In this document: positions 33,405 through 42,284 of the stretch, one piece after another
Layout of the letters: the number at the start of each line of letters is the position of its first letter
Position numbering within the stretch: the stretch's first letter is position 1
NCBI GenBank assembly: GCA_002480645.1
Contig: DLCN01000007.1
Coordinates: 62,001-126,000, forward strand
DNA length: 64,000 nucleotides
From: Balneolaceae bacterium UBA7797
GTDB lineage: Bacteria > Bacteroidota > Rhodothermia > Balneolales > Balneolaceae
Direction: 5' to 3'
Made by a program: the position numbers and the translations under genes
Notes under the pieces: generated by a model
The model's input: only the letters and a program-made list of their open reading frames with translations
Database searches by the model: none
Told to the model about the DNA's origin: nothing

Positions 33405-34754
33405 ATGGCATTAATGATCTCTGTTTCCGGTATCCGGGGTATTTTCGGCACCGACCTTACTCCTGAAAACTTAACAAGATTTACCGCTGCTTTTGGAACC
33501 TGGTTAAAAGGTGGACGGGTTGTTTTAGGGCGGGATTCCAGAACCACCGGACAGATCTGCGAGGATATCGTAGCTGCCACGTTGATGAGTATAGGGTGTG
33601 ATGTGATCCGGGTGGGAATCGTTCCGACCCCAACGGTGGCCATGGGAGTTTTAAAATACAAGGCAGCCGGCGGAATCATCATTTCAGCAAGTCATAATCC
33701 CGCAGAATGGAACGCGCTTAAATTGCTTAATTCTACCAGTGAATTCCTCACTGCCGATCAGGGCAAAGAAGTAATTAGTATTTCAAACACCGGTAATGTT
33801 AACTATCAAAAATATAATAAGATCGGAATCTCCAGATTTGATGACACCTTACTGAATCATCATATCGATGAGATCCTGAATCTGCCCTTTATCGATACTG
33901 AAAAGATCTCCGAATCAAATTTATCTGTAGCTGTTGATGCCGTTAATGGCGCCGGATCTGTTGCCGTTCCTAAATTACTGGAAAAATTAGGTGTTAAAAC
34001 TATTCATAAAGTACATTGCACGCCCAACGGTCTGTTTCCACATAATCCGGAACCGCTCCCTGAACACTTATCAGATATCTGTGAACTTGTAAAAGAAACA
34101 AAAGCTGACCTTGGTGTGGTCACTGATCCCGATGCTGATCGACTGGCATTGGTTGATGACACCGGTACATTATTTGGCGAGGAATATACTCAGGCTGTCG
34201 TATTTGATTTTATTCTAAGCAAAAAACCGGGACCTACCGCTACCAATTTGTCCTCGTCACGCATTGCCGATGATGTTACCGCTAAATATGGCCAAACCTG
34301 CCATCGTTCAGCCGTGGGAGAGATAAATGTTGTGACCAAAATGAAAGAAGTGGGAGCAGTAGTCGGAGGTGAAGGAAGCGGTGGTGTGATCGTTCCTGAT
34401 CTTCATTATGGTCGTGATGCACTGGTTGGAATTGCCTGTGTTGTACAACACCTGGCCGATCAAAAGGTAAGTTCGTCAGAATTGAGAGCAGATTATACCG
34501 ATTACTTTATGAGTAAGAATAAAATTCAACTCGATCAGCTGGGAAAAACAGCCGATGAAGTGCTGGAATTGGTAAGATCACGTTACGAAAGTCTCCAACC
34601 GGATACCGTTGATGGGGTAAAAATAGATTTTGAGGAAGGTTGGGTTCAACTAAGAAAATCAAATACTGAACCTATCGTACGCATTTATTCTGAAGGAAAA
34701 TCACTCGAAGAAGCCCAAAGTTTTGCGAAAAGGATCTTCCAATTGATCGGCTAG
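33405..34754 (+). CDS. glmM: Phosphohexose mutase, probably phosphoglucosamine mutase
   Basis: 449 residues of the alpha-D-phosphohexomutase superfamily. Catalytic serine Ser96 lies in SASHNPAEWNALK; metal-binding DPDADR follows near 240; the sugar loop is GEGSGGVI near 323-330 and the phosphate loop RKSNTEPIVRIYSEG near 425-439. GlmM turns glucosamine 6-phosphate into the 1-phosphate for UDP-GlcNAc. The RxSNTEP form is also found in the Bacteroidota phosphomannomutase branch, so phosphomannomutase is the alternative. It follows the SGNH-TPR gene by nine bases. Confidence 0.8.
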   Translation: MALMISVSGIRGIFGTDLTPENLTRFTAAFGTWLKGGRVVLGRDSRTTGQICEDIVAATLMSIGCDVIRVGIVPTPTVAMGVLKYKAAGGIIISASHNPAEWNALKLLNSTSEFLTADQGKEVISISNTGNVNYQKYNKIGISRFDDTLLNHHIDEILNLPFIDTEKISESNLSVAVDAVNGAGSVAVPKLLEKLGVKTIHKVHCTPNGLFPHNPEPLPEHLSDICELVKETKADLGVVTDPDADRLALVDDTGTLFGEEYTQAVVFDFILSKKPGPTATNLSSSRIADDVTAKYGQTCHRSAVGEINVVTKMKEVGAVVGGEGSGGVIVPDLHYGRDALVGIACVVQHLADQKVSSSELRADYTDYFMSKNKIQLDQLGKTADEVLELVRSRYESLQPDTVDGVKIDFEEGWVQLRKSNTEPIVRIYSEGKSLEEAQSFAKRIFQLIG

Positions 34755-34784
34755 GTTAAGAAACGTTACAACCCCATGATCAGG

Positions 34785-34815
34785 TTGTTAAATCACTAAC
34801 CCTTTTCTACTTTCG
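34785..34815 (+). promoter_or_regulatory. Possible Bacteroidota-type promoter for the DUF1460 gene
   Basis: TTG at 34785-34787, a gap of 20 bases, and TACTTTCG at 34808-34815, resembling the -33 TTTG / -7 TAnnTTTG pattern, ends 24 bases before the ATG at 34839. One mismatch from the -7 consensus and weak -33. Confidence 0.28.
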
Positions 34816-34838
34816 GTAATCACCTAAAGAATTTTACC

Positions 34839-35711
34839 ATGAGAACATTTGTATTACTCATCTTTGCATTGTTTATAGGCCAGGCATGTGCTCAATCACA
34901 AAAAAATGAATCGCAAGATTTATCCTCTGATATTGTGTATATCGAGCAGGATGCCGCGATTTTTGCCGATATTCTGGAAAAATATAAGAGTGAGGCAGAC
35001 AAACCTATCAACATTCTGATTCCTGAAATCGGCAAGTATTTTCTGGGAAACGAGTATGTAGCACATACTTTGGAAACACAGGATGAAGAGAAATTAATCA
35101 TCAACCTGAGGGAATTGGATTGCACTACCTATGCAGAAAACCTACTGGCATTGGCAAGAACCATAAAGTCAGAAAACCAATCCTTCGAACAGTTTGCCAG
35201 TGAACTCGAACGGATACGTTACCGGGATGGTCAGCGCGATGGATACCCCTCCCGTCTGCATTATTTCAGTGACTGGATCTATAACAATAGTGCCAATGAT
35301 CTGGTTACAACTCCGGCAGATTCTTTCGGAGTTGAATTCGCCAATTCCGTTGATTTCATGAGTACTCACCCCGAGAGTTACAAGCAATTGAAATTAGATC
35401 CGGAAATGGTTTCTGTGATTGCAGGTCAGGAATCTGATATCAACAGTAAACGTTATTATTATATCCCGAAAGATAAGATCGCAGCATATGAGCCTTACTT
35501 AAAAGAAGGAGACATTATCGGTCTTACTACTAGTATAGACGGCCTTGATGTTGCCCATGTGGGAGTGCTCGTAAAACAAGGGGATCATTTCCATTTAATG
35601 CACGCTTCGCAGTCTAAATTAAAAGTGGAGATCTCTGAAGAGCCTATTTCTTCGTTCCTGAAACCAGAATCTAAAAACAGCGGCATTATGGTCGCACGAC
35701 CCATTTATTGA
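34839..35711 (+). CDS. DUF1460 family exported cell-wall amidase-like protein
   Basis: 290 residues with a signal peptide (about 1-18, IGQACAQ). DUF1460 proteins are NlpC/P60-fold amidases related to cell-wall peptide or N-acetylmuramoyl-L-alanine cleavage. The catalytic Cys is probably Cys95 in LRELDCTTYAENLLAL, with a His partner in DVAHVGVLV near 252-260. Mature region is all in the periplasm. Its stop is three bases before msrB, so the two are likely cotranscribed. Confidence 0.85.
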   Translation: MRTFVLLIFALFIGQACAQSQKNESQDLSSDIVYIEQDAAIFADILEKYKSEADKPINILIPEIGKYFLGNEYVAHTLETQDEEKLIINLRELDCTTYAENLLALARTIKSENQSFEQFASELERIRYRDGQRDGYPSRLHYFSDWIYNNSANDLVTTPADSFGVEFANSVDFMSTHPESYKQLKLDPEMVSVIAGQESDINSKRYYYIPKDKIAAYEPYLKEGDIIGLTTSIDGLDVAHVGVLVKQGDHFHLMHASQSKLKVEISEEPISSFLKPESKNSGIMVARPIY

Positions 35712-35714
35712 TTT

Positions 35715-36161
35715 ATGATCACCTGGAAAGAAGTTGTTGATTACGCAAAAAATGGAAACCCTGAACCGGATCACAGGGTTGAGAAAGAAGACAGTGAATG
35801 GAAAAAAGAGCTTACCGAAGAAGAATTTGCAGTTACCCGGTTAAAGGGTACTGAACGACCTTTTTCTTCTGAAATGTGCAGCCGCTTTGAACCCGGCACT
35901 TATAAATGTGTTTGCTGCGGCACTTTATTATTTGACTCAAATACTAAATTTGAAAGCAATACCGGCTGGCCTTCTTTTACCCAACCTCTAAAAGAAAATG
36001 CGGTGGCCTATGAGGCTGATTTCTCTCACGGTATGACCCGGGTAGAGATCTTATGCAATACCTGCGACGCTCATCTTGGCCACGTTTTTCCGGATGGTCC
36101 GGGACCAACTGGACTTCGTTATTGCACCAATGCCGTAAGCCTTAAAAAGGTGGATGAATAG
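35715..36161 (+). CDS. msrB: Peptide-methionine (R)-S-oxide reductase
   Basis: 148 residues, no signal peptide, so cytoplasmic. Reduces methionine-R-sulfoxide in proteins. Family marks are the two zinc CxxC pairs (CVCC and CNTC), NTGWPSFTQPL, and the catalytic Cys137 in RYCTNAVSL, where most family members read RYCINSASL. It shares a transcript with the DUF1460 gene through a three-base gap. Confidence 0.93.
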   Translation: MITWKEVVDYAKNGNPEPDHRVEKEDSEWKKELTEEEFAVTRLKGTERPFSSEMCSRFEPGTYKCVCCGTLLFDSNTKFESNTGWPSFTQPLKENAVAYEADFSHGMTRVEILCNTCDAHLGHVFPDGPGPTGLRYCTNAVSLKKVDE

Positions 36162-36237
36162 TTTTAACTCACTGAATCTGCCTTTGACTAAGAACATCAT
36201 TTGATTCTGGTATTCCCGATCAACTAATCTTGTTATT

Positions 36238-36633
36238 ATGCGCCCATTCTATATTCTACTACCTTTGTATTTAATATTGTTCGCAATTCCGGTTTCTGCT
36301 CAGGATACACAGGAACCATCAGCAGCGGTCGTTTTCCAGTATACCGGGTCCGTGTCCGAAGGTATTTATCCAATGGATATCAACTCAGAGTTATTTACAA
36401 AACTGACCGTTTCAAACTCTGACAGTACACTTTTTTTATTTAAAGATAAGGTCGAAACGCTGGATGCGTTTAAAGCTTTCAATCCGGATATGATCAGATC
36501 GATCACAATACTGAAAGACAAAGAAGAGTATTTGAAAGATCATTTGTCCATAGAAGGAACTAACTTGATTTTGATGAATCTGAAATCGGAATATGATCTC
36601 TGGACAATTGTAAGAAGTGAAAAAAACCGGTAG
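36238..36633 (+). CDS. Small secreted protein of unknown function
   Basis: 131 residues with a Sec signal (about 1-21, ending AIPVSAQ). The mature part contains FKAFNPDMIRSITILKDKEEYL, which is similar to segments of TonB-dependent receptor plug domains, where an SIxILKDxxA motif repeats; however it lacks the rest of a plug or barrel. It may be a stand-alone plug-like protein or a partner-binding domain. Isolated, 76 bases after msrB. Confidence 0.55.
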   Translation: MRPFYILLPLYLILFAIPVSAQDTQEPSAAVVFQYTGSVSEGIYPMDINSELFTKLTVSNSDSTLFLFKDKVETLDAFKAFNPDMIRSITILKDKEEYLKDHLSIEGTNLILMNLKSEYDLWTIVRSEKNR

Positions 36634-36654
36634 AGATTATACGTACCGGCTAGT

Positions 36655-37044
36655 TTACCAGGGTTTTTCCAGATCTTCTTTTTTATAAGAATGTTCCCTG
36701 ATCTCAAAGAGACTCCCTTTCTTATCCTTCAACCTCATTGGATCATTTCCGAATAATCTGAACAGAATGGCGATCGGTGAGATGAAAAGGAAATACATCA
36801 ATCCAAGAATGAGTGGGTTCATCACTTTGCTGAGTAACTCTGCCAGTTTGTACCATGCCCAAACCAACCAATAACCAAATGCTGGGAATATCAGACAGGA
36901 CAATCCAATCCCCAGCGATGCGTATACAAACCGGTCGTTTCGTAAGATCATAGCCAATACCAACAACCCTACAACAATGATCAGCTGAGTTTTTGGGGTG
37001 TCCTTATCGTTTCGGACAAAAGCTATGTCTCGTTTTGGCAGCAT
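36655..37044 (-). CDS. SxtJ family membrane protein
   Basis: 129 residues from the ATG at 37042-37044, one base beyond the DUF5989 stop. Predicted helices lie near 20-36, 40-60 and 71-92, then a charged tail (RLKDKKGSLFEIREHSYKKEDLEKPW, end of protein). Members of the SxtJ family are small membrane proteins that accompany NodU-type carbamoyltransferases, as in saxitoxin clusters. Here the gene is third of three, after a carbamoyltransferase and a DUF5989 gene in the same direction, which supports the family call. Function unknown. Confidence 0.8.
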   Translation of the reverse strand: MLPKRDIAFVRNDKDTPKTQLIIVVGLLVLAMILRNDRFVYASLGIGLSCLIFPAFGYWLVWAWYKLAELLSKVMNPLILGLMYFLFISPIAILFRLFGNDPMRLKDKKGSLFEIREHSYKKEDLEKPW

Positions 37045-37045
37045 A

Positions 37046-37195
37046 CTAAAACAAGGTATAAATAAATGGTGCGATCGATGACCCCCCTCCGATAACAATC
37101 AACAAACCAAGTAATAACAAAACAATGATTACCGGGGCAAGCCAGAATTTTTTCCGCTCCTTCATGAAGCCCCAAAGATCTTTCAGTAAGTCCAT
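37046..37195 (-). CDS. DUF5989 family microprotein
   Basis: 49 residues: MDLLKDLWGFMKERKKFW, then a single membrane helix (about 19-36) and a GGGSSIAP turn. This matches DUF5989, the small protein family that is nearly always found between a carbamoyltransferase and an SxtJ protein. ATG at 37193-37195; the stop is one base from the SxtJ start, so they are coupled. SxtK of saxitoxin clusters is of this type. Function unknown; a role in anchoring or donor supply for the carbamoyltransferase is inference. Confidence 0.85.
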   Translation of the reverse strand: MDLLKDLWGFMKERKKFWLAPVIIVLLLLGLLIVIGGGSSIAPFIYTLF

Positions 37196-37290
37196 ATCAA
37201 TCTATTTAGCATTAAAAAGCCGGATTTTGCATCCTTCTTAATTATTATTCCTACGATGTGATTCCGGTCTGACATTTCCGGCACATCATT

Positions 37291-39135
37291 TTAATCTTTT
37301 TCGAATTCGTTCTTTTCAAACCATTCGGGTTGATCCGACTTGGCAAAAACATACTCACCTATTACCAGATAATCCATTTCAGTATTCATAAAACACCGAT
37401 AGGCATCTTCCGGAGTGCAAACGATCGGTTCTCCACGTACATTAAAACTCGTATTCACCACCATACCACACCCAGTTCGTTCATTGAACGCATTGATCAT
37501 TTTCCAGTAACGAGGATTCGTTTCCTGATGTACCGTTTGAATTCGTGCAGAAAAATCGATGTGTGTTATTGCTGGCAGTTCCGACCTTTTTACCGCCAGT
37601 TTTTCTCTTAGGGGCATCTGATGATACCCTTCAGGAACCTCACTCCTTATCCCCTCTTTAACCGGTTGAACCAGCAGCATGTAAGGTGAATCGGATTGCA
37701 GCTCAAAGTATTTTTCAGCTTCTTCGATTAGTACGGATGGTGCAAACGGTCTGAAAGATTCCCGATACTTGATCTTCAGGTTCAGTTTTTTCTGCATATC
37801 CACTCTTCTCGGATCAGCAATAATACTTCGTGAACCAAGGGCTCTGGGGCCAAACTCCATCCTGCCCTGAAACCAACCGATCACATTTCCATCATCGAGC
37901 AATTCGGCAACTTTAGGGTAAAGTTCATCTCCGGGAAATTCATCATATACTGCCTTAAATGGCTTCATAGCTCTTTGCACATCAATCGGGTGATATTCAG
38001 GCCCAAGGTAAGCGCCATTCATCGAATCCGGCCGTTCGATAATCCTCTCGTTTCCAAAATACAAGTAATGAGCAGCAAGTGCTCCCCCTACGGCACCACC
38101 CGCATCTCCGGCTGCAGGCTGAATGTAGATCTCATCAAAAATACCTGCATTCTGGAGCTTTCCATTCGCCACACAATTGAGAGCTACACCTCCGGCCAGA
38201 CAAAGAGCCTTAGCTCCGGTCAATTCCTTTGCAGTTTTGGCCATTTTAAGTACTATTTCCTCAGTCACGATCTGTATGGCAAGAGCAAGGTCCGCTTCAT
38301 GTTGCTGTAGCTCAGATTCATCCTCACGTTTGGGAAATCCGAATAATTCCTCCCATTTACCTTCTTTCACCATTTTCAAGCCGGTGGCGTAATCAAAATA
38401 TTTCTGATCAAGCCAAATGGAACCATCATCCCTGATCTCGATTAGTTCCGATTTAATCTTTTGAACATACTCATCCACAAGAGGTGAATCAGGATTTCCA
38501 TAAGGAGCCAGCCCCATCAATTTATATTCTCCCGAATTCACTCTGAATCCCAAAAAGTAGGTGAATGCAGAGTACAGTAGTCCCAATGAGTGAGGAAATT
38601 TCAGCTCCCTCAGTAATCTTATTTCTTTTCCCGTTCCATGAGAGATTGATGCAGTAGCCCACTCACCCACACCATCAATGGTCAGAATAGCTGCATTTTC
38701 GAATGGTGAAGGATAGAATGCACTGGCAGCATGACTTAAATGATGCTCAGGAAATAAAAGATTTACCTGATTCTTTTCATACTCACCCACCTTCTTCAAT
38801 TCATCGTAAATGAGTTTTTTCAGGAACATCTTTTCTTTCAGCCAAACAGGCATTGCAGTTACAAAAGAACGAACTCCCTTTGGAGCAAAAGAAAGATATG
38901 TTTCGAGCAGACGCTCAAATTTGAGAAATGGTTTATCATAAAAAACGATCGCATCCAGTTCATCGAGAGTTATACCGGCTTCATTAAGACAATAGCGACT
39001 GGCATACACCGGAAACTGATCGTCGTGTTTTTTACGGGTAAAACGCTCTTCCTGTGCCGCTGCAACGATCTTTCCGTTTACTGTGAGACAGGCTGCCGAG
39101 TCGTGATAAAATGCTGATATACCTAAAATTTTCAT
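37291..39135 (-). CDS. NodU/CmcH-family carbamoyltransferase
   Basis: 614 residues. The Kae1-like N-terminal half starts KILGISAFYHDSAACL and has the carbamoyl-adenylate metal site FPEHHLSHAASAFY (His131, His132 and His135). The C-terminal half has QGRMEFGPRALGSRSII and TSFNVRGEPIVCTPEDAYRCF, both family signatures. These enzymes use carbamoyl phosphate and ATP to carbamoylate a hydroxyl of a small molecule or sugar. Acceptor unknown. Two small genes (DUF5989 and SxtJ) follow after 95 bases, as in several marine and cyanobacterial clusters. No other biosynthetic gene is adjacent, so an envelope-glycan acceptor should be considered. Confidence 0.9.
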   Translation of the reverse strand: MKILGISAFYHDSAACLTVNGKIVAAAQEERFTRKKHDDQFPVYASRYCLNEAGITLDELDAIVFYDKPFLKFERLLETYLSFAPKGVRSFVTAMPVWLKEKMFLKKLIYDELKKVGEYEKNQVNLLFPEHHLSHAASAFYPSPFENAAILTIDGVGEWATASISHGTGKEIRLLRELKFPHSLGLLYSAFTYFLGFRVNSGEYKLMGLAPYGNPDSPLVDEYVQKIKSELIEIRDDGSIWLDQKYFDYATGLKMVKEGKWEELFGFPKREDESELQQHEADLALAIQIVTEEIVLKMAKTAKELTGAKALCLAGGVALNCVANGKLQNAGIFDEIYIQPAAGDAGGAVGGALAAHYLYFGNERIIERPDSMNGAYLGPEYHPIDVQRAMKPFKAVYDEFPGDELYPKVAELLDDGNVIGWFQGRMEFGPRALGSRSIIADPRRVDMQKKLNLKIKYRESFRPFAPSVLIEEAEKYFELQSDSPYMLLVQPVKEGIRSEVPEGYHQMPLREKLAVKRSELPAITHIDFSARIQTVHQETNPRYWKMINAFNERTGCGMVVNTSFNVRGEPIVCTPEDAYRCFMNTEMDYLVIGEYVFAKSDQPEWFEKNEFEKD

Positions 39136-39265
39136 AGCGTCGTAGAAAGTGCTAAAGATACTAAAAGCTTTTATGAAGCCAACGACTTTGTTTTTTTTAC
39201 TAACTCATTGTTTTGTAATTTTAGAGTTCTTCTCACTCATACATTTCTTAGATAAAAAATATTTT

Positions 39266-40150
39266 ATGATTACCTCTATGACCGGCTTCGGGCGAGGTGA
39301 GGCTGCTGAAAACGGTCTCAACGCCACCGTCGAAATCAAATCTCTGAACAGCAGATATTTAGATATCACAACCCGCCTGCCACAATTATTACAGCAAAAT
39401 GAGCTTTTACTCAAAGGCTTGATTCAGGACAAAGTAAATCGAGGCAAATTAAATGTTTCGGTATACATTTCGGAACAGGATTCCGGTGAGGTTCCCATTA
39501 AGGTAGACAAAACCAAGGTTGCCGGATACTCACGCGTACTGAATGAAGTAAGAGAAGCAGCCGGAATTGAAGAGCCTGTATCCCTTAAGAATATCACCAG
39601 TTTTGGGGATATCTTCATCACAGAAGAGGACAATAGTGAAGAAGAGTTAGCTATGAAATGGGAATTGGTGAAATCTGCAACCGAGAGTGCTGTTAGTAAT
39701 CTTATGCAGATGCGAACACAGGAAGGAAATCAGCTTAAAAAAGATCTGTTGTCCCGTATCGAATCTATTGGTGCCGCTTTAGAGGATATCAAAGTGATCA
39801 CCGCTAATCGTGGAGATGAAGTTCGCCGCAGATTACGAGACCGCGTTCTTCAGCTCATTGATGATGAGAATTTTGATCAGGACCGGCTTGAGATGGAGGT
39901 GGTGATCATGGCAGATAAAATGGATATCACTGAAGAAACTGTTCGTTTGAAAGCTCACCTCAAATTTTTTATTGAGGCCATTGAGCAACCCGAACCTGCC
40001 GGCCGCCGATTGAATTTCTTAACTCAGGAAATTAACCGTGAGCTCAATACCATCGGTTCAAAAGCAAATGATTCTGAGATCGCTCATCACGTAGTTCGGG
40101 CAAAGGAAATGCTGGAACAGATCCGGGAACAAGTACAGAATGTGGAATAA
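39266..40150 (+). CDS. yicC: YicC/YloC family endoribonuclease
   Basis: 294 residues from the ATG at 39266, which starts MITSMTGFGRGEA, the conserved first motif of the YicC N-terminal domain; an upstream in-frame ATG lies in non-homologous sequence. The C-terminal DUF1732 domain has GRRLNFLTQEINRELNTIGSKAND. YicC is reported as an endoribonuclease. It is followed by gmk, which is its usual neighbour. Confidence 0.92.
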   Translation: MITSMTGFGRGEAAENGLNATVEIKSLNSRYLDITTRLPQLLQQNELLLKGLIQDKVNRGKLNVSVYISEQDSGEVPIKVDKTKVAGYSRVLNEVREAAGIEEPVSLKNITSFGDIFITEEDNSEEELAMKWELVKSATESAVSNLMQMRTQEGNQLKKDLLSRIESIGAALEDIKVITANRGDEVRRRLRDRVLQLIDDENFDQDRLEMEVVIMADKMDITEETVRLKAHLKFFIEAIEQPEPAGRRLNFLTQEINRELNTIGSKANDSEIAHHVVRAKEMLEQIREQVQNVE

Positions 40151-40210
40151 GAGTGCATTATCCTATCAGGGAAATGCCTTTTGTAATTTAAAATAAACTT
40201 CTTAGAAGAT

Positions 40211-40777
40211 TTGAAAGAAGGAAAACTCATTATACTGGTGGCTCCAAGCGGTGGTGGTAAATCTACACTCGCCAAACGTTTATTTGACGATTTTGATCAA
40301 CTCAGGCTGTCTGTTTCTGCAACTACACGAGCACCTCGCGAAGGGGAACAGGATGGCGTTCATTATTACTTCATTAGTCATGATGAATTTCAGCAGCGGA
40401 TCGATAATAATGAATTCGTAGAGTGGGAAGAATTCTATAACGGTACCCGTTATGGTACCCTGCAATCAGATATTGAAAATAAGATTAAATCAGGGTATTT
40501 TATTCTGCTCGACATTGAAGTAAAAGGAGCTATAAATATTAAAAAGATATTCGGTGAACAATGTCTGAGTATCTTTATTCAGCCTCCTTCACTTCAGGTT
40601 CTTGAAGATCGCCTTAAAAAGCGGGGCACGGAAAATGATGAAACTCTGGCGCTTCGCTTGGAACGGGCAAAAGAAGAACTTACGTACTCGGATCAATTCG
40701 ACCGGGTTATCATAAACGATGATCTGGATACAGCATATGCGAAAGTAAAGATGCTGGTCTCTGATTTTCTGAAATAA
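40211..40777 (+). CDS. gmk: Guanylate kinase
   Basis: 188 residues. Phosphorylates GMP to GDP using ATP. P-loop VAPSGGGKSTL at about 10-20 (GGGK in place of the common GAGK), and family sequence SVSATTRAPREGEQDGVHYYF near 35-55. Start TTG at 40211, chosen because MKEGKLIILVAPSG matches the family start; a weak AGAAG precedes it. Part of the yicC-gmk-rpoZ-coaBC block, eight bases ahead of rpoZ. Confidence 0.94.
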   Translation: MKEGKLIILVAPSGGGKSTLAKRLFDDFDQLRLSVSATTRAPREGEQDGVHYYFISHDEFQQRIDNNEFVEWEEFYNGTRYGTLQSDIENKIKSGYFILLDIEVKGAINIKKIFGEQCLSIFIQPPSLQVLEDRLKKRGTENDETLALRLERAKEELTYSDQFDRVIINDDLDTAYAKVKMLVSDFLK

Positions 40778-40784
40778 CACAACT

Positions 40785-41075
40785 ATGCCAATTAAGACAT
40801 TAGATATCGAAAGCCTGAAACATGTAACAGGCAACAAATACGAATTACTGGTTATCATGGCGAAAAGAGCTCGTCAGATCGCTGCTCAGGAAAAACTGGA
40901 GCTGGATGAAAAACTTCAGTACTTCGAAGGTTTCGATGATGATGATGAATTTTCATTCAACGAAGAACAAGAGCAGATCTCAAAAGCATTTGAGAAACTT
41001 CCTCATGCTACTCGTCGTTCTATTGAAGAAATGGAAAGAGACGAAATCTATTACAAACGTCCTGAAGCAGAATAG
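40785..41075 (+). CDS. rpoZ: RNA polymerase omega subunit
   Basis: 96 residues. Helps assembly of the RNA polymerase core. Typical omega opening with GNKYELLVIMAKRARQIAAQEK (a family core of about 20 residues, near 17-38). The extension is acidic (DDDDEFSFNEEQEQ), as seen in Bacteroidota omegas. Position between gmk and coaBC is the classic one and strongly supports the call. It is three bases before coaBC. Confidence 0.9.
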   Translation: MPIKTLDIESLKHVTGNKYELLVIMAKRARQIAAQEKLELDEKLQYFEGFDDDDEFSFNEEQEQISKAFEKLPHATRRSIEEMERDEIYYKRPEAE

Positions 41076-41078
41076 ATC

Positions 41079-42275
41079 ATGCTCTCCGGTAAGCGCATCA
41101 TTCTGGGTGTAACCGGAGGAATAGCAGCCTATAAAGCTGTTTTTTTATTACGCGAATTTCAAAAAGCGGGTGCCGAAGTCAGAGTTACCATGACTCCTTC
41201 AGCAACCCGCTTTGTTGGTTCTGAAACCTTTGCCTCCCTCTCGAACCACAGTGTAGCTATAGAGATCTTCCCGGACGAAGGGGAATCCGATACCGACTGG
41301 ACCCGCCATATTAACTGGGGAGAATGGGCCGATCTTTTCGTGATCGCTCCCTGCACGGGAAATACAATCGCTAAAATCGCCAATGGTATTTCCGACAATA
41401 TGTTGACAGCCACGGTTCTTGCCGCGCGATGTCCGATCATGATCTGCCCGACCATGGATGGTGAGATGTACGAATCTCCTTCGGTAGTGAAGAATCTCAA
41501 AACAATTCAGGAGTTTGGGTATCATATTCTTGAACCGGAATCCGGCTTTCTTGCCAGTGGCTTAGATGGCAAAGGTCGTTTACCTGAAATAGAGACGATC
41601 CTGGATACGGCCTCTGAGATCATCGGTTTTATTGAAGGACCATTACAAGGCAAAAAAGTATTAGTAACAGCCGGTCCAACCAGAGAGTTCATCGATCCTG
41701 TTCGGTTTATATCGAATCCTAGTTCTGGGAAAATGGGCGTGGCTATGGCAAAAGCTGCTCAACGACTGGGAGCAGAAGTAATATTGGTACACGGTCCGGT
41801 AACTACAGATCTACCGGAGGATATGAGATGCATCCCTGTAATCAGCGCTCATGATATGTTTGAAGCGGTGAAAATTTATGCTGATGCAGATTATATCATC
41901 ATGGCAGCTGCCGTCTCCGATTTTACTCCGAAGGAAACTTTTGAGCATAAAGTAAAAAAGGGAAATGCCACTTCATCAGTATCTCTGAAACAAACTCAGG
42001 ATATCCTGCAGTGGTTAGGTGAATACAAGAAGGCTGATCAAGTATTGATCGGATTTGCTATGGAAACGCAGGATCTGTTATCAAATGCTAAGAAAAAACT
42101 GAATTCCAAGAAGGCCGATTGGATACTGGCAAATTCACTTTCTACTAATGATTCCGGCTTCGGTACTGATACAAACGAAGTTTACGTGCTCGGTAAAGAG
42201 ACTGAACACCGGATAAAAGGAACCAAACAAGAGGTTGCAGAACAGGCATTGAATTTTATACTCGATAGTGAGTAA
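41079..42275 (+). CDS. coaBC: Bifunctional phosphopantothenoylcysteine decarboxylase / phosphopantothenate-cysteine ligase
   Basis: 398 residues. Two enzymes of coenzyme A synthesis in one chain. The flavin-dependent decarboxylase (CoaC) is N-terminal, with GVTGGIAAYKA near 7-17, the active-site His in TRHINWGEWAD and NTIAKIANGISDNML. The ligase (CoaB) begins near 185 with VLVTAGPTREFIDPVRFISN and PSSGKMG. Both are complete in length. It follows rpoZ with a three-base gap. Confidence 0.95.
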   Translation: MLSGKRIILGVTGGIAAYKAVFLLREFQKAGAEVRVTMTPSATRFVGSETFASLSNHSVAIEIFPDEGESDTDWTRHINWGEWADLFVIAPCTGNTIAKIANGISDNMLTATVLAARCPIMICPTMDGEMYESPSVVKNLKTIQEFGYHILEPESGFLASGLDGKGRLPEIETILDTASEIIGFIEGPLQGKKVLVTAGPTREFIDPVRFISNPSSGKMGVAMAKAAQRLGAEVILVHGPVTTDLPEDMRCIPVISAHDMFEAVKIYADADYIIMAAAVSDFTPKETFEHKVKKGNATSSVSLKQTQDILQWLGEYKKADQVLIGFAMETQDLLSNAKKKLNSKKADWILANSLSTNDSGFGTDTNEVYVLGKETEHRIKGTKQEVAEQALNFILDSE

Positions 42276-42284
42276 CATCCCTGC

